Shown here piece by piece: positions 1-10,199 of a stretch of 64,000 nucleotides of DNA. The stretch is from Ziziphus jujuba (lineage: Eukaryota; Streptophyta; Magnoliopsida; Rosales; Rhamnaceae), in contig NC_083381.1 of NCBI RefSeq assembly GCF_031755915.1, forward strand, positions 4,538,501-4,602,500. The letters are read 5' to 3'. The notes beneath the pieces are model-generated. The model worked only from the letters and a program-made list of their open reading frames with translations. It did no database searches and had not been told where the DNA came from. Numbering within the stretch: position 1 is the stretch's first letter; each line of letters begins with the position of its first letter. The position numbers and the translations under genes are program-made.

Positions 1-205
1 ATTGAAATAAAAATGACAAAACAGGTAAATATATCAGGAGCCATGTAGCACTTAGTTTGCGAGATAAAATGTAAAATGTGTACTAGTTCAGAAAAACAAA
101 GTATGTGTTATATTAACAATTATATTTATATATACATATATATATATATATAATTAAAAAATTAAAAAAAAATAATAATCCTTAAACTCAAGATCTAAAC
201 GAGCT

Positions 206-267
206 TGGGCCGCGCTTATTGGGTAGAGGGCTACGTGGCTTTAAAGATATGGCTAGAACTTTGGGCC
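206..267 (+). promoter_or_regulatory. Site-II-like TGGGCC motifs upstream of ABCF4
   Basis: Two TGGGCC motifs (206-211 and 262-267) lie about 300-450 bp upstream of the probable transcribed leader of the ABCF4 gene. TGGGCC/T site II elements are common in promoters of plant translation and proliferation genes. The rest of 1-540 is AT-rich, with a TA run near 130-152, and shows no coding potential. The regulatory role is inferred from motif and position only. Confidence 0.35.
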
Positions 268-540
268 CAAGTTTAAACCATCTATCTAATAAATTTAATA
301 TTTTTTTTTTCGAAGAAATAAATTTTTAAGAAAATAAACAAAAGAAATATTATTAAAAATCGTAAAAAAAAAATGTATAAGTACATAAAATTTAATTATA
401 AAATAAGATATGAATCTAAATATATCTAATTATAAATTTTGTGGGTAAAAATAAAATAAAATTACATTAGTAATAAAAGTAATAGTAATAGCCAAAAATC
501 ACAGGCTTATTAAAACCGTAAAAAGACCCATTAAAATCCA

Positions 541-2781
541 AACCCACTTTTTATCAAACCCACCAGCAAATGCACACAGAAAGAGCGAGCAGCGCAGCCA
601 AGCTAAAGCCACCGACCTGCCGCTGATCTCTCCGGCAGCCCAAACCCAAAATCTTAGTCAGGTCAGTTTGTTCTTCCAAGTTCTCTCAAATCCTTGTCTA
701 GGGTTTGGTTTTTACTTTGTTTTTTTCCCCAATAGGTTTTCAATTATCAAGTGGGTATTTGAATTTGCTAGGTTCAAACCCTCTATATTTTGATTTGTTT
801 GATTGCTCTGTATTGGAATCCGTTATTAATGGAATTCGTTAGATTGAAATTCAATTGCTGGTCTTTGTGGATATTTGATAGGAAAGGAGAAACAAAAAAA
901 AAATGATCTTTGATGTTGTTGTCGCCCATGGATACTTGTATTTATTTTGGGAAACTTTCGGAATTTAGGGTTCTAGTGATTAAGTTGATTTCAGAATTTT
1001 TTTATTTTTTTATTTTTTTATTTTATCAAGAATCAAGTGGTTTTTCCCCTTTTTTTCTTCATTTGTTCTGTGCGTGATTTGAACTTCTTGTTTGGGTTTG
1101 TTTTAGTTTTGCTCTTCCCAGTTGTTGAGCTATAAAATGTGTATGTGAATTTGGATACTTTTTAAGTTTAACCACTATTGAATTTGTTTTGGTCATATTG
1201 GAATTTAAATTTGAAAGGAAAATAGAAAGAGATTAAGGATTTCGATACAAGTTGAATTCCTGCTTGCTATGTTCGTGGTTGGACGGATTGTTTTTTGAGT
1301 TCTTTGTATTGTTGTATTGAATAAGGTTTGAAAAAATTGGTAATTGCGTGGTTGAATTTTTAAGTTGCCATTAACTTAGAGTCCCCTGCTTTAAATTAAA
1401 AAAAGAAAAAAAAAGGAAAAAAAGGAAAAAAAAAGAAGAAGAAAAAAAGGGAAAAAGGGAAAAAAAAAAAAAAAAAAGTACTTTAGTTACGACCACAATT
1501 GTCGCTTGTTTTGAAAAAGAAAAAGAAAAAAAAAAAAAGTACTTTAGTTACGACTGCAATTGTTGCTTGTTAGAGAGACAAATGAGGTCTAATTTGGATA
1601 TGATTTGGCCATGAGTGAGACACATTAGTATTGCTTAAAAGAAATGATAGGAATAAGGTATTAAGTGCAATCCAATCCATTTTAGGATGAGTTTATAGTG
1701 TACTAGTGAACACTGAGTGGATGAAGAGGGACTTTTGATGGCTATGTTTTCATATTGTTCATCTGCTACATTGATATGATACTGTTCAAACTTGCATGAA
1801 TTAATTTTTTAATCTCGTTAGGTAGTGCTGCGGTTCTTTTTTGTTTGTTTGTTGCTAATTATTCATTTTATATATGGAGGCGTTGGTTGATTTAAAATCC
1901 TTCTTTGTTTTGCTCACAATTATTCATTTCATATATTGGCGTTGATTTTTTCATTTGATTGATTGATCTCAGAATTTAATATTTTTAATCTTGTAAAGTC
2001 AGGGTCTGTTATGATAATTAATGAATTTTTTTTTTTTGGCTGCTAATTATATCCATTTTATATGGTGGCATTGGTTGTGCTGGGTTTTTAAGTCCCTTTT
2101 TCTTAGTCTTTCAGCCTTCTGTTTTGCTTAATTGTGATTCTGAGCTTTACTAAACTTTAGTTGAAATTGGAAACAAACATGGTGAAATCTATGCTTTGGA
2201 GAATTTGGGTGGGAAAGTATTACTAGTTTGGTTGTAACTATCAGTTACCTCAATAGGTTTAATGATGTAGATCTGGAGATTTAACCCATAAGCATGATGT
2301 CCCAGACTTATTATCCATTTTGAATGTGGAAAATTTGGTGAATGATGGAGAAGTTAATTTATGTGATTGGATGGAGCTGTGATGTGCACAAACAACAATT
2401 TAATGTCTTCTATATTTTATTATCACCATGCATTTTCATTTGAGTTTTATACCAATATTACGTGTTGGAATATATTATTGTATACTTGATCATATACAAT
2501 ATTATGTTAATTTTATTTGGTCTCATCATGCTCAAAATAAATCCCATATTCTTTTATGTGTAGCGTGTAAACTAGTCGATTTTTTTGTTTCTCATAATCA
2601 GATTAAAAGCTTCATGTCTACTTGGTTGAATACCTCAATTTTTCCTTGTAATCTTTTTGTATGCCGAATCCCTTCCAAAAGAACCTTGCTTTGATTATAT
2701 TTCAGTTCCTTAAGTATGCAGATTCATATGTTGCAAATTTGTAATCTCAAGCTTCTCACATCTTGTTCTCTATTATATTAG
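541..2781 (+). other. Probable 5' leader exon and leader intron of ABCF4
   Basis: A relatively C-rich stretch at about 541-661 ends in CAG followed by GTCAGT, a good plant 5' splice site at 661/662. The following 2.1 kb is T-rich and intron-like, with homopolymer A/G tracts at 1390-1540. A pyrimidine-rich acceptor ends at 2781 (TATATTAG), eight bases before the ATG at 2790. An AACCCTA-type motif (reverse of TAGGGTTT) lies at about 699-706. Leader introns are common in plant housekeeping genes. A small open frame at 2428-2694 inside the intron looks random. Exact exon borders need transcript data; an acceptor at 2705 is an alternative. Confidence 0.5.
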
Positions 2782-2789
2782 TCATTGCC

Positions 2790-4946
2790 ATGGGGAAGAA
2801 GAAGACAGAAGAATCTGGTGCAGCAGTAAAAGCTAAGACCAACAGTTCTAAAGATGTGAAGAAAGAGAAAATTTCTGTGTCTGCCATGTTAGCGAGCATG
2901 GACCAAAAACCCGAAAAGCCCAAGAAAGGAACTTCCTCAACTGCTAAGGCAAAATCAGCTCCAAAAATTTCATCATACACTGAAGGTATTGATCTTCCTC
3001 CCTCTGATGATGAAGAAGAGTATGTCTCAGGAGATGAACAATCGAATCAGCACAAAAGAGCTGACTTCAAGCCACTAGATGTATCCATAACTGGCAAAGA
3101 GTTAAAAAAGCGTGAGAAGAAGGTTATTGAAGCTGCCCGTGCCATCGAGCAGGCAAAGGAGGAGGCTCTTAAGGATGACCATGATGCTTTCACTGTTGTA
3201 ATTGGAAGTCGGGCATCAGTTCTTGATGGGGAAGGTGAAGCTGATGCTAATGTAAAAGACATAACAATTGAAAATTTCTCTGTGGCAGCACGAGGTAAAG
3301 AACTTCTAAAAAATACGTCAGTTAAAATATCTCATGGGAAGAGGTATGGTTTGGTCGGACCAAATGGAATGGGCAAGTCTACCCTTTTAAAGCTTCTTGC
3401 TTGGAGGAAGATTCCAGTACCAAAAAACATTGATGTGCTATTGGTTGAACAGGAGGTAATTGGTGATGATAACACTGCACTTGAAGCAGTTGTTTCAGCT
3501 AATGAAGAACTTGTCAAACTCCGGCAAGAGGTCGCATCTCTTCAGAACTCTATTTCTGCTACAGGGGGTGAGGAAAATGATGATGGTTATGATGATGATA
3601 ATGTGGGAGAAAAGCTTGCTGAACTATACGAGAAATTGCAGATAGTTGGGTCAGATTCTGCTGAAGCACAGGCCTCAAAGATTCTTGCTGGTCTGGGATT
3701 CACAAAGGATATGCAAGGTCGGGCTACTCGGTCATTTAGTGGTGGCTGGAGGATGAGAATTTCATTAGCTAGGGCACTTTTTGTGCAGCCAACTCTTTTG
3801 TTGCTTGATGAGCCCACAAACCATCTCGACCTGAGGGCTGTTCTCTGGTTGGAAGAGTACCTGTGCAGGTGGAAGAAAACTTTGGTGGTTGTTTCACACG
3901 ATCGTGATTTCCTCAACACAGTCTGCAATGAGATTATTCATCTTCATGACCTGAAACTCCACTTTTACCGTGGAAATTTTGATGATTTTGAAACTGGGTA
4001 TGAGCAGCGTCGCAAAGAGGCAAACAAGAAGTTTGAAACTTTTGACAAGCAGATGAAAGCTGCCAAAAGGAGTGGGGACCGAGTTCAGCAGGATAAGGTC
4101 AAGGATCGAGCAAAATTTGTGGCAGCTAAAGAAGCATCGAAGAAGAAGGGCAAGGGCAAAGTGGAAGAGGATGACACTCCCATTGAGGCTCCTAAGAAGT
4201 GGAGGGATTACAGTGTGGAGTTCCACTTTCCAGAACCTACTGAGCTTACACCTCCACTCTTGCAACTTATTGAAGTTAGCTTCAGTTATCCAAACCGTGA
4301 GGATTTCAGGTTGTCAAATGTTGACGTGGGTATTGATATGGGGACTCGAGTTGCGATTGTTGGGCCTAATGGAGCTGGAAAATCTACCCTGCTCAACCTT
4401 CTTGCAGGTGATTTGGTTCCTTCAGAGGGTGAAGTGCGGAGGAGTCAGAAGTTGAGGATTGGTAGGTACTCCCAGCATTTTGTGGATCTCTTGACAATGG
4501 ATGAAACACCGGTTCAGTATCTTCTTCGGCTCCATCCCGACCAAGAAGGATTTAGTAAGCAAGAAGCTGTCCGTGCAAAGCTTGGAAAGTTTGGACTCCC
4601 CAGCCACAATCATCTTACCCCCATTGTGAAATTATCCGGAGGGCAAAAAGCTCGAGTTGTATTCACATCAATATCCATGTCAAGGCCCCACATTTTACTA
4701 TTGGATGAACCCACCAATCATTTAGATATGCAGAGCATTGATGCACTTGCTGATGCACTTGATGAATTCACTGGTGGAGTTGTTCTTGTCAGTCATGACT
4801 CAAGGTTGATATCACGTGTGTGTGATGATGAAGAGAGAAGTGAAATTTGGGTTGTTGAAGATGGTACTGTGAAGAAATTCGACGGGACTTTTGAGGATTA
4901 CAAGGAGGAGCTACAGAAAGAAATTAAAGCTGAGGTTGATGAGTGA
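2790..4946 (+). CDS. ABCF4: ABC transporter F family member 4 (GCN20-type, soluble)
   Basis: Soluble twin-ATPase ABC protein with no membrane segments. ABCF proteins work with ribosomes and, in the GCN20 branch, with GCN1/GCN2 in translational control. One intronless coding exon of 718 residues, close to the roughly 720 usual for plant ABCF4. The N-terminus is Lys-rich, followed by an acidic stretch near residues 71-85 (SDDEEEYVSGDE). First ATPase: Walker A GPNGMGKST near 190, signature SGGWRMR near 316, Walker B LLLLDEPTNHLDL near 337. A charged linker at about 400-470 joins the second ATPase: Walker A GPNGAGKST near 525, signature LSGGQKAR near 615, Walker B LLLDEPTNHLDM near 634. All catalytic motifs are intact. 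The start is the first ATG of the frame, eight bases after a probable splice acceptor; the nine codons upstream have no ATG. Assignment to the F4 branch rests on length and the acidic N-terminus. Confidence 0.93.
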   Translation: MGKKKTEESGAAVKAKTNSSKDVKKEKISVSAMLASMDQKPEKPKKGTSSTAKAKSAPKISSYTEGIDLPPSDDEEEYVSGDEQSNQHKRADFKPLDVSITGKELKKREKKVIEAARAIEQAKEEALKDDHDAFTVVIGSRASVLDGEGEADANVKDITIENFSVAARGKELLKNTSVKISHGKRYGLVGPNGMGKSTLLKLLAWRKIPVPKNIDVLLVEQEVIGDDNTALEAVVSANEELVKLRQEVASLQNSISATGGEENDDGYDDDNVGEKLAELYEKLQIVGSDSAEAQASKILAGLGFTKDMQGRATRSFSGGWRMRISLARALFVQPTLLLLDEPTNHLDLRAVLWLEEYLCRWKKTLVVVSHDRDFLNTVCNEIIHLHDLKLHFYRGNFDDFETGYEQRRKEANKKFETFDKQMKAAKRSGDRVQQDKVKDRAKFVAAKEASKKKGKGKVEEDDTPIEAPKKWRDYSVEFHFPEPTELTPPLLQLIEVSFSYPNREDFRLSNVDVGIDMGTRVAIVGPNGAGKSTLLNLLAGDLVPSEGEVRRSQKLRIGRYSQHFVDLLTMDETPVQYLLRLHPDQEGFSKQEAVRAKLGKFGLPSHNHLTPIVKLSGGQKARVVFTSISMSRPHILLLDEPTNHLDMQSIDALADALDEFTGGVVLVSHDSRLISRVCDDEERSEIWVVEDGTVKKFDGTFEDYKEELQKEIKAEVDE

Positions 4947-5268
4947 GGTCATACAATTGTGATTCAATTCATTGTTTTGGCCCATTTACACATGAATATT
5001 TTGCAGGCATTTGCTTTCTTGGTTATGGTTAATAAACATGTACGCATCATAGAGATGCAAATTTTTATTATATATGATGAGTGTATAATTATTCGGGTTG
5101 TGGAAATAGTGAACTTAGATGCAATTGCTGTTATAAAAAAAATTTCTCAACTGGTTAAAAGCAGTGCGGTCTGAATTTACGTTTTTCTATGGTATAGTGC
5201 CTGCCGCTGTGTTTGTATGCTTAATGCTGTTTGCTGTTGACTAAAAGAAATGTATATTTGCTACCGAC
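4947..5268 (+). other. 3' flank of ABCF4
   Basis: AT-rich sequence between the ABCF4 stop and the CACTA-type end at 5269. It includes AATAAA at about 5031-5036, a plausible polyadenylation signal for ABCF4. A 71-codon open frame at 4959-5174 has no recognisable similarity and is probably 3' UTR. Confidence 0.4.
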
Positions 5269-5280
5269 CACTACAAGAAA

Positions 5281-7580
5281 CCTGATTTTTGGTTACAACG
5301 CAAAATTGGTTGACCAAAAGGTCATTTAGCCGCCAATAGATACACTGCGACTAAAATCTGAAAAATATCTTTTATCATGTGTAATACTTTTTTGGCATTT
5401 TAAATAGCTTTCTATATTTCACCAAAAAAACAGCTTCTTTGTAATTTGGTTTTCATAAATATATTTCGTTTCTCTCTCCTTGTGCCTAAGTTCTCACACT
5501 CTCCAATGGCCCCTAAGTTCTCACACTGTCAATGGCTGATCATTCTTTGATCGTCCGACTGAGCCTGCACCGGAATCGAATCAACACCGGAGTACATCCT
5601 GTCCTATGTCATCATCGCTGACCATCCCAGTCTTCTATCGTTGCCGGCCATCTCATCTCTGGTTGTCTATCATCCTTGGAACACATTCGATCGTTTGGTG
5701 CTCAGTCCAAAGCAGAGCTTCCATGGTGCCTTTACCTTTCATCATCTCGCACTGGTTTATTTGTTTGTTTGGATCAAATTCCTTTTTATCATTGAATTTT
5801 ATTTCAACTTTGGTACAATTTCTATGGGGCTCGAGTCACTTCGTTTTTTCAGGTTTTTGTTTGCTTTTGAATTATGAATCCTGATGAAATATTTCTTTTT
5901 ATATAGTATGCATGATTTGATTATGGCATTATTGAATATTAACTGTAAAAAGTGTGCATGATTACTATTCATAACTTGAATATTGATTTGTAGACTTCTA
6001 GAGGCCGATTAATGATTTTATTTCCAAAAAAAAGTAAAAGGTGATAATCAAGAATTGAATATTTAGTAGAAAATCTGTTAAATTAGAACGTTTTATTTAT
6101 TCCATATATATGTCAGCAAACCTGAGTGATGGAATTGGAATCTTCTCTGTGTAATTTATTTATTTTTATTTTTTTTAGAGCCATAACATCCTTGTAAAAT
6201 GGTGAATGGATTTAATAGTTTTGTTATCTAAATTACAATGATGGTTTTTACTTATGGTTTGACAACTGGTAGGAAGACAGAGACTACTCGTGTATGTGCC
6301 AATTTTGAAGATCCTTTATACGTTATATTTAACAACTTGTCGTACTAAGTGTATTCATATTTATATATATATATATATATACATATATTATTATTATAAA
6401 CAATATAAACTGAATATTTTTCATGGAATTTGGCACTTCATCAAGCTTCTTTTTAATCTGAATCTTCTTTTAACATTAAGCTTCTTATGGAACTTCTTCT
6501 CTTAAGTGATCCGCTTCAAAGTCATGGAGGTTGTCATCGTGGTAGCTGCAATGGTGAGTTGGGGTTCATCTATTTCAGCTTCTTGCTAGTTTTATCAGAG
6601 ACAGAGAAGAGTTTTTGTGGATGCCGAAAGTTAATGTGCAGTAATTTGGTTTTATTAAACTAAGTTAGCATGGGTTTGTCTGAGCAAACTTAACTAGAAT
6701 TAATCATTTTTTAATGTATGTTTGACATTTTGCCACCTGCAAGGCCATGATTTTAGATCTAGAATATCTAAACAAGGCCTTTTGACATGGCTGGGTAAAG
6801 ATCTGTGTCTAAAAGCAAGAAATTAGTTTTTGAATAAAATATAGAGTGAATGGAATAGCTCTCTTTTTTTTCTCTTGCCTCCATTGTAGACATACCATCG
6901 ACTATAGATAGAAAAAAATATGTGTGGAAATATACATGTGATTGCTGATATATAATTATTGTGTATTTATTTATTCATTTATTTTGGCATTTGAGTTGTG
7001 GAATTATATTTTTGCTTCCATTTACAGGTGATTAGCTGTACAAATTAACCAAAAATGTATCATGGAGTACAAAGCTTAGATGTGGTGGGTGATCTCAAAA
7101 TTCATGGAATTCTTAATTGCTTTTGGGAGTTCTGATTCTTGGGATTGAGTGAAGTCATCTTCCTCTTGGAATTACATTGGTCTTGCTCTTGGAGTCCAAA
7201 ATTGAGTGAAGCCATTGCGCTGACTACAAAACTCATCAAGAAAGTTCCCAAACTTAACTGGAATTTTGATTTTTTTATTGAGCTTTTGACTCTAACCAAA
7301 ACCGATCGAAATTGACCGATTAATACTCAGTCAGCCTCAATTGGTTTTTCATAGCCCAAAAAAAAAAGGTTGTCGGAAAATTAACCAACCGACCGACCAA
7401 ATTTGTTCACCAACCAAAACTGATCGATGAACAGCCCTAGTTTAAATCTTTCTTCTCATTGTTAATTTTTTAATTCTATACCTTTGCTTTCTTAACTGTA
7501 CTTTATAGTGTTGTTTGACCATTCCATTTCCTTCACACTTGGTGTTTTTGATATATGCTTAAGAATGAAGGTCCATTTTG
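5281..7580. other. Internal CACTA-block DNA, no recognised gene
   Basis: At 5460-5760 there is a stretch of higher C content that resembles the first exon or leader of a plant gene, with CTCTCC repeats and two copies of a CCTAAGTTCTCACACT motif near 5486-5528. The open frames there have no recognisable domain. A (TA)n run sits at about 6360-6382. At 7275-7440 are Gly-poor, CCAACCGACCGACC-type repeats ending in an outer sequence TAGGGCTGTTCA (read on -), which resembles one end of a hAT-type MITE; a matching left end was not found. Confidence 0.3.
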
Positions 7581-7631
7581 ATGGCAGACGAGAAGGTGTT
7601 TCTGTTGGATTTATGGCCAATCATGTTTGGT
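7581..7631 (+). pseudogene. N-terminal fragment resembling tau-class glutathione S-transferase
   Basis: Seventeen codons from ATG read MADEKVFLLDLWPIMFG and then stop at 7632. Tau-class GSTs start with MADE, a hydrophobic strand and a D-x-WP-x-x-FG motif, where the next residues carry the catalytic Ser and glutathione site region. Here the typical WPSPFG reads WPIMFG and similarity fades at once after FG. The fragment is short, so chance similarity is possible, but the order MADE...LLD.WP..FG is quite specific. It lies inside the CACTA-bounded block about 8 kb from a pyruvate dehydrogenase fragment, so capture of host gene pieces is the likely explanation. Confidence 0.45.
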
Positions 7632-7806
7632 TGAATTTCGATGAAATCTAATGTAAAACCTTGGATTCATTTGAAGTATGCAATTTTCTTTTGTTTTTTA
7701 GGGGAGATTTTGAATTGTCATTTGATAAAGAGAAATAAAAAGAAAGAGAATATAAAGGGAAAAATATGATAAGAAGGATGATACCCTCTTCTTGTTGAAT
7801 GAATGT

Positions 7807-7815
7807 CTATTTATA
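7807..7815 (-). promoter_or_regulatory. TATA box in left arm of inverted repeat
   Basis: On the - strand the sequence reads TATAAATAG followed by ACATTCATTC, a near-ideal plant or viral TATA box and start region. It points leftward, out of the inverted repeat. The matching box in the right arm has one change (TATAAACAG). Activity is inferred from sequence only. Confidence 0.4.
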
Positions 7816-8810
7816 GGAATACAATATAATACCCTACCAATATACTTTATAAAAGGTCAATAGTATTTTTACTATTCAAAGATTAGTATTTTTTTACTAT
7901 TAAAAAATAGTTCCTTTATGGATAGTGTTGTGTGGGGATATGGGGGGAATATTTCTTTTTATTTTTGTATACAAGTTTTCTTGATCCTAGATTTCTATCA
8001 ATAAAAATCTAATCCTCTAGCCGATTGATGATCTTATCCTCTGGTATGGAGTCGAAGGTTTTCAAAATCTTATGCTTCAGTCATAAGATTTTTTTTATGA
8101 ACAGATTAATAAATATTTTAACCTAATCTCTTTCATAGAAAATGATAATCACTTATCTTTCTTTGGAAAAATTAAAAGAATATGCTTATTTGAAAAATCT
8201 AAACAAACTTTGCCTTGACATTTATTCATTTCAATACAAGAAAGAATTCATAATCACGGAAAAATTATTAAGAATATATTAGTTGAATAGGTAACTAATA
8301 TAAATAATACTATAATACTACTGATAATCTTCAATCAAAACTCCATGTTTCATGAACCATGAACCCTAGAGTTTAATATCTATTGAATGGAAAATTATTA
8401 ATTTAATAATTTTTTAAAGTTTAGCTTTTGACCAACTTAAAAACTTTCTCCAAATGATAACATCATGTTGTAAAAAACCACAAAAGAATAAAATATTTGA
8501 CATTTTCAATCGCTAACACCATTAGATGGAGATATAGAGAAAAATTCTTTAGAACTTATCGCTATGCTTGTTGACTGAAACAACAAAAAAAGAAATGTTG
8601 GAGGAACAACATTCGGATAATTTGATTTTGGCACAAGGTGTTCATTCACAAGAATACTGGATCAACAGTGCAAAACATTTAATTGAAACAATAAGGAATT
8701 TTAAATAAAATTATTTATTTAAAATCACTGATGATAGAAGAATTTCCTTAACATATCTATTAGTAAATATTTTCTTTCCAATAAACAAAAATGAAAGCAA
8801 AGTCTATTGA

Positions 8811-8966
8811 AAAAAAATAGCATATCAATTAAGCACTTTGGATGTTCTAAAAGACTTAGCAATAGAGATGGAAGAAAAAATTCATCTCAAGCTAACGCCA
8901 GATCAGCAATCTTTAGCATTATCCTTTGACTCCATGGTAGAGGACAACATTATCAACCAAATGTAG
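8811..8966 (+). pseudogene. C-terminal tail of an unrecognised mobile-element or viral reading frame
   Basis: A frame open from 8811 ends at TAG 8964-8966. The clearly coding-like part (from 8832) is rich in acidic and hydrophobic residues and includes MEEKIHLKLTPDQQSLALS. There is no ATG at its start and a stop lies just upstream, so it is a remnant. A second coding-like scrap in another frame at about 8590-8700 reads HSQEYWINSAKHL. The stop is followed directly by the part of the sequence shared by both inverted arms, so the tail and the arm belonged to one element. I do not recognise the family. Confidence 0.4.
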
Positions 8967-9131
8967 GGCTAGATTTTTACCGATAGAAATTTAAGGCCCA
9001 GAAAGCTTACCGACAAGAATAAAAAGAAAGATTCCATCTGTATCCTCTACAACATTATCCAAAAAGGAACTATTCATATATAGTAGAAATACTATTCACC
9101 TTTTGTAAAGTAAGTTGGTGAGATATTATCT

Positions 9132-9817
9132 TAGACCTGGCAATTTGGATCATGACACGGCGACACGACTCGAAAACGACACGAAATAAATGGGTTTGGG
9201 TTTATTATAAATGGGTTCGGGTCATAATCGGGTCAACCCGTTTAACACGATTATTAATCGTGTCATTTTCGAGTTGACCTGTTTAACTCGAAATTGACCC
9301 GTTACGACCCATTTATTAAACGTGTCAGTTTCAACCCGACACGATTATATACCTATTACAACCCATTTAAATTTAATTTTAAATTAATATTTTATCACTA
9401 ATATAATATTTAATAACTAAAAAATATTATAAATTAAAAATTTTATAAAAATAATTTTCTATTACTAATTTTTTAAAAACAAAAAATACATCTTTAATAA
9501 AACAAAAACATAAAAATAAAAATAAAATAAAAAAAAATTTCGGTTGATAGGTTAATTTTCGGGTTAACGGGTTAATAGGTTAGTTTTCGGGTTAATAGGT
9601 CAATTTCAGGTTAACGGGTTAATAGGTCAACACGACCCATTAAAATAATCGTGTTAAACGGGTCGTGTCGTGTTGACCTGTTTATAAACAGGTCGGGTTA
9701 GTGTTTTAGGTACCTGACACTATTAATAAATGGGTCGTGTTCGGGTTAGGCATTGTTGACACGATTATTAAACGGGTTGACACGAACACGACCCACCAAC
9801 CCGAATTGCCAGGTATA
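9132..9817. mobile_element. Non-autonomous hAT-type element, 686 bp
   Basis: Terminal inverted repeats TA(G/T)ACCTGGCAATT(T/C)GG at both ends (15 of 17 match) and a perfect 8-bp target duplication TATTATCT at 9124-9131 and 9818-9825. The element contains many CGGGTTGACCCG- and ACACGAC-type short repeats on both strands and no open frame. An 8-bp duplication is diagnostic of hAT transposition. It is inserted in the right arm of the long inverted repeat; removing it and one TATTATCT restores the alignment with the left arm. Confidence 0.85.
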
Positions 9818-9831
9818 TATTATCTTGTATT

Positions 9832-9840
9832 CCTATAAAC
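9832..9840 (+). promoter_or_regulatory. TATA box in right arm of inverted repeat
   Basis: CCTATAAAC followed by AGACCTTCATTC mirrors the box at 7807-7815 and points rightward. It lies 7 bp beyond the hAT target duplication, so the hAT insertion separated it from most of its upstream sequence. Confidence 0.35.
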
Positions 9841-9940
9841 AGACCTTCATTCAATATGAAGGAAGGCATCATCCCTTTTTGGATAGTTATTATTATCTCT
9901 AAAAACCTCTCTTATAATCACCAAAAAAAAAAAAAAACTT

Positions 9941-10061
9941 ATGTTATTCTAATGTGTGTTATATGATATACAAGATTGAAATTAAGCATCTATTTATAAT
10001 GCTCTCTAGAGTTAAAACCCCAATGGGTTGGGCTTTAGGAGAAAAGGGCTAAACCCCCACA
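9941..10061 (-). repeat. Truncated 3' LTR of Ty1-copia element
   Basis: 121 bp aligning to 14700-14820, starting (on -) with TGTGGGGGTT. It contains the TATA-like CTATTTATAATG. The distal 86 bp present in the other LTR are missing and are replaced by a poly-A run and unrelated DNA. Confidence 0.8.
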
Positions 10062-10078
10062 ATTCTCCCCCTCCAACC
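10062..10078 (-). other. Polypurine tract of copia element
   Basis: On the - strand a purine-rich run GGTTGGAGGGGGAGAAT directly precedes the TG of the 3' LTR, where the plus-strand primer of copia elements lies. Confidence 0.6.
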
Positions 10079-10199
10079 GTATTTCAAAACTTGATGGTCA
10101 CCCACCATCTAAACCAACTATGTTTCTATACAGCTTCAACTTCTCTAGCATGATAACATTTGTAAACATATCTACTGGATTCTCTTTTGTGTGTGTGTC

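Larger units (their letters stand above)
7770..9925. repeat. Long inverted repeat with divergent arms (about 310 bp each)
   Basis: The left arm (about 7770-8085) is matched by the reverse complement of a right arm (about 8890-9131 plus 9826-9870), the right one split by a hAT element. Aligned landmarks are the pair around the TATA boxes, AAAGGT(G/C)AATAGTATTT(C/T)TACTAT, and the pair around ATGGAGTC(G/A)AAGG. The spacer of about 800 bp carries broken coding-like sequence. Both arms contain a TATA box directed away from the centre. The right arm ends in a run of 15 A at 9923-9937, directly beside the truncated copia LTR. It could be a head-to-head pair of pararetroviral or retroelement regulatory regions, or a foldback transposon. 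Confidence 0.6.

Noticed and set aside
5606..5884. Open frames of 78-92 codons in the CACTA block
   Set aside because: Two overlapping frames, low complexity hydrophobic tails and no domain; not supported as a gene.
8590..8700. Coding-like scrap HSQEYWINSAKHL
   Set aside because: Too short, frame broken on both sides, family not recognised; mentioned only with the neighbouring remnant.
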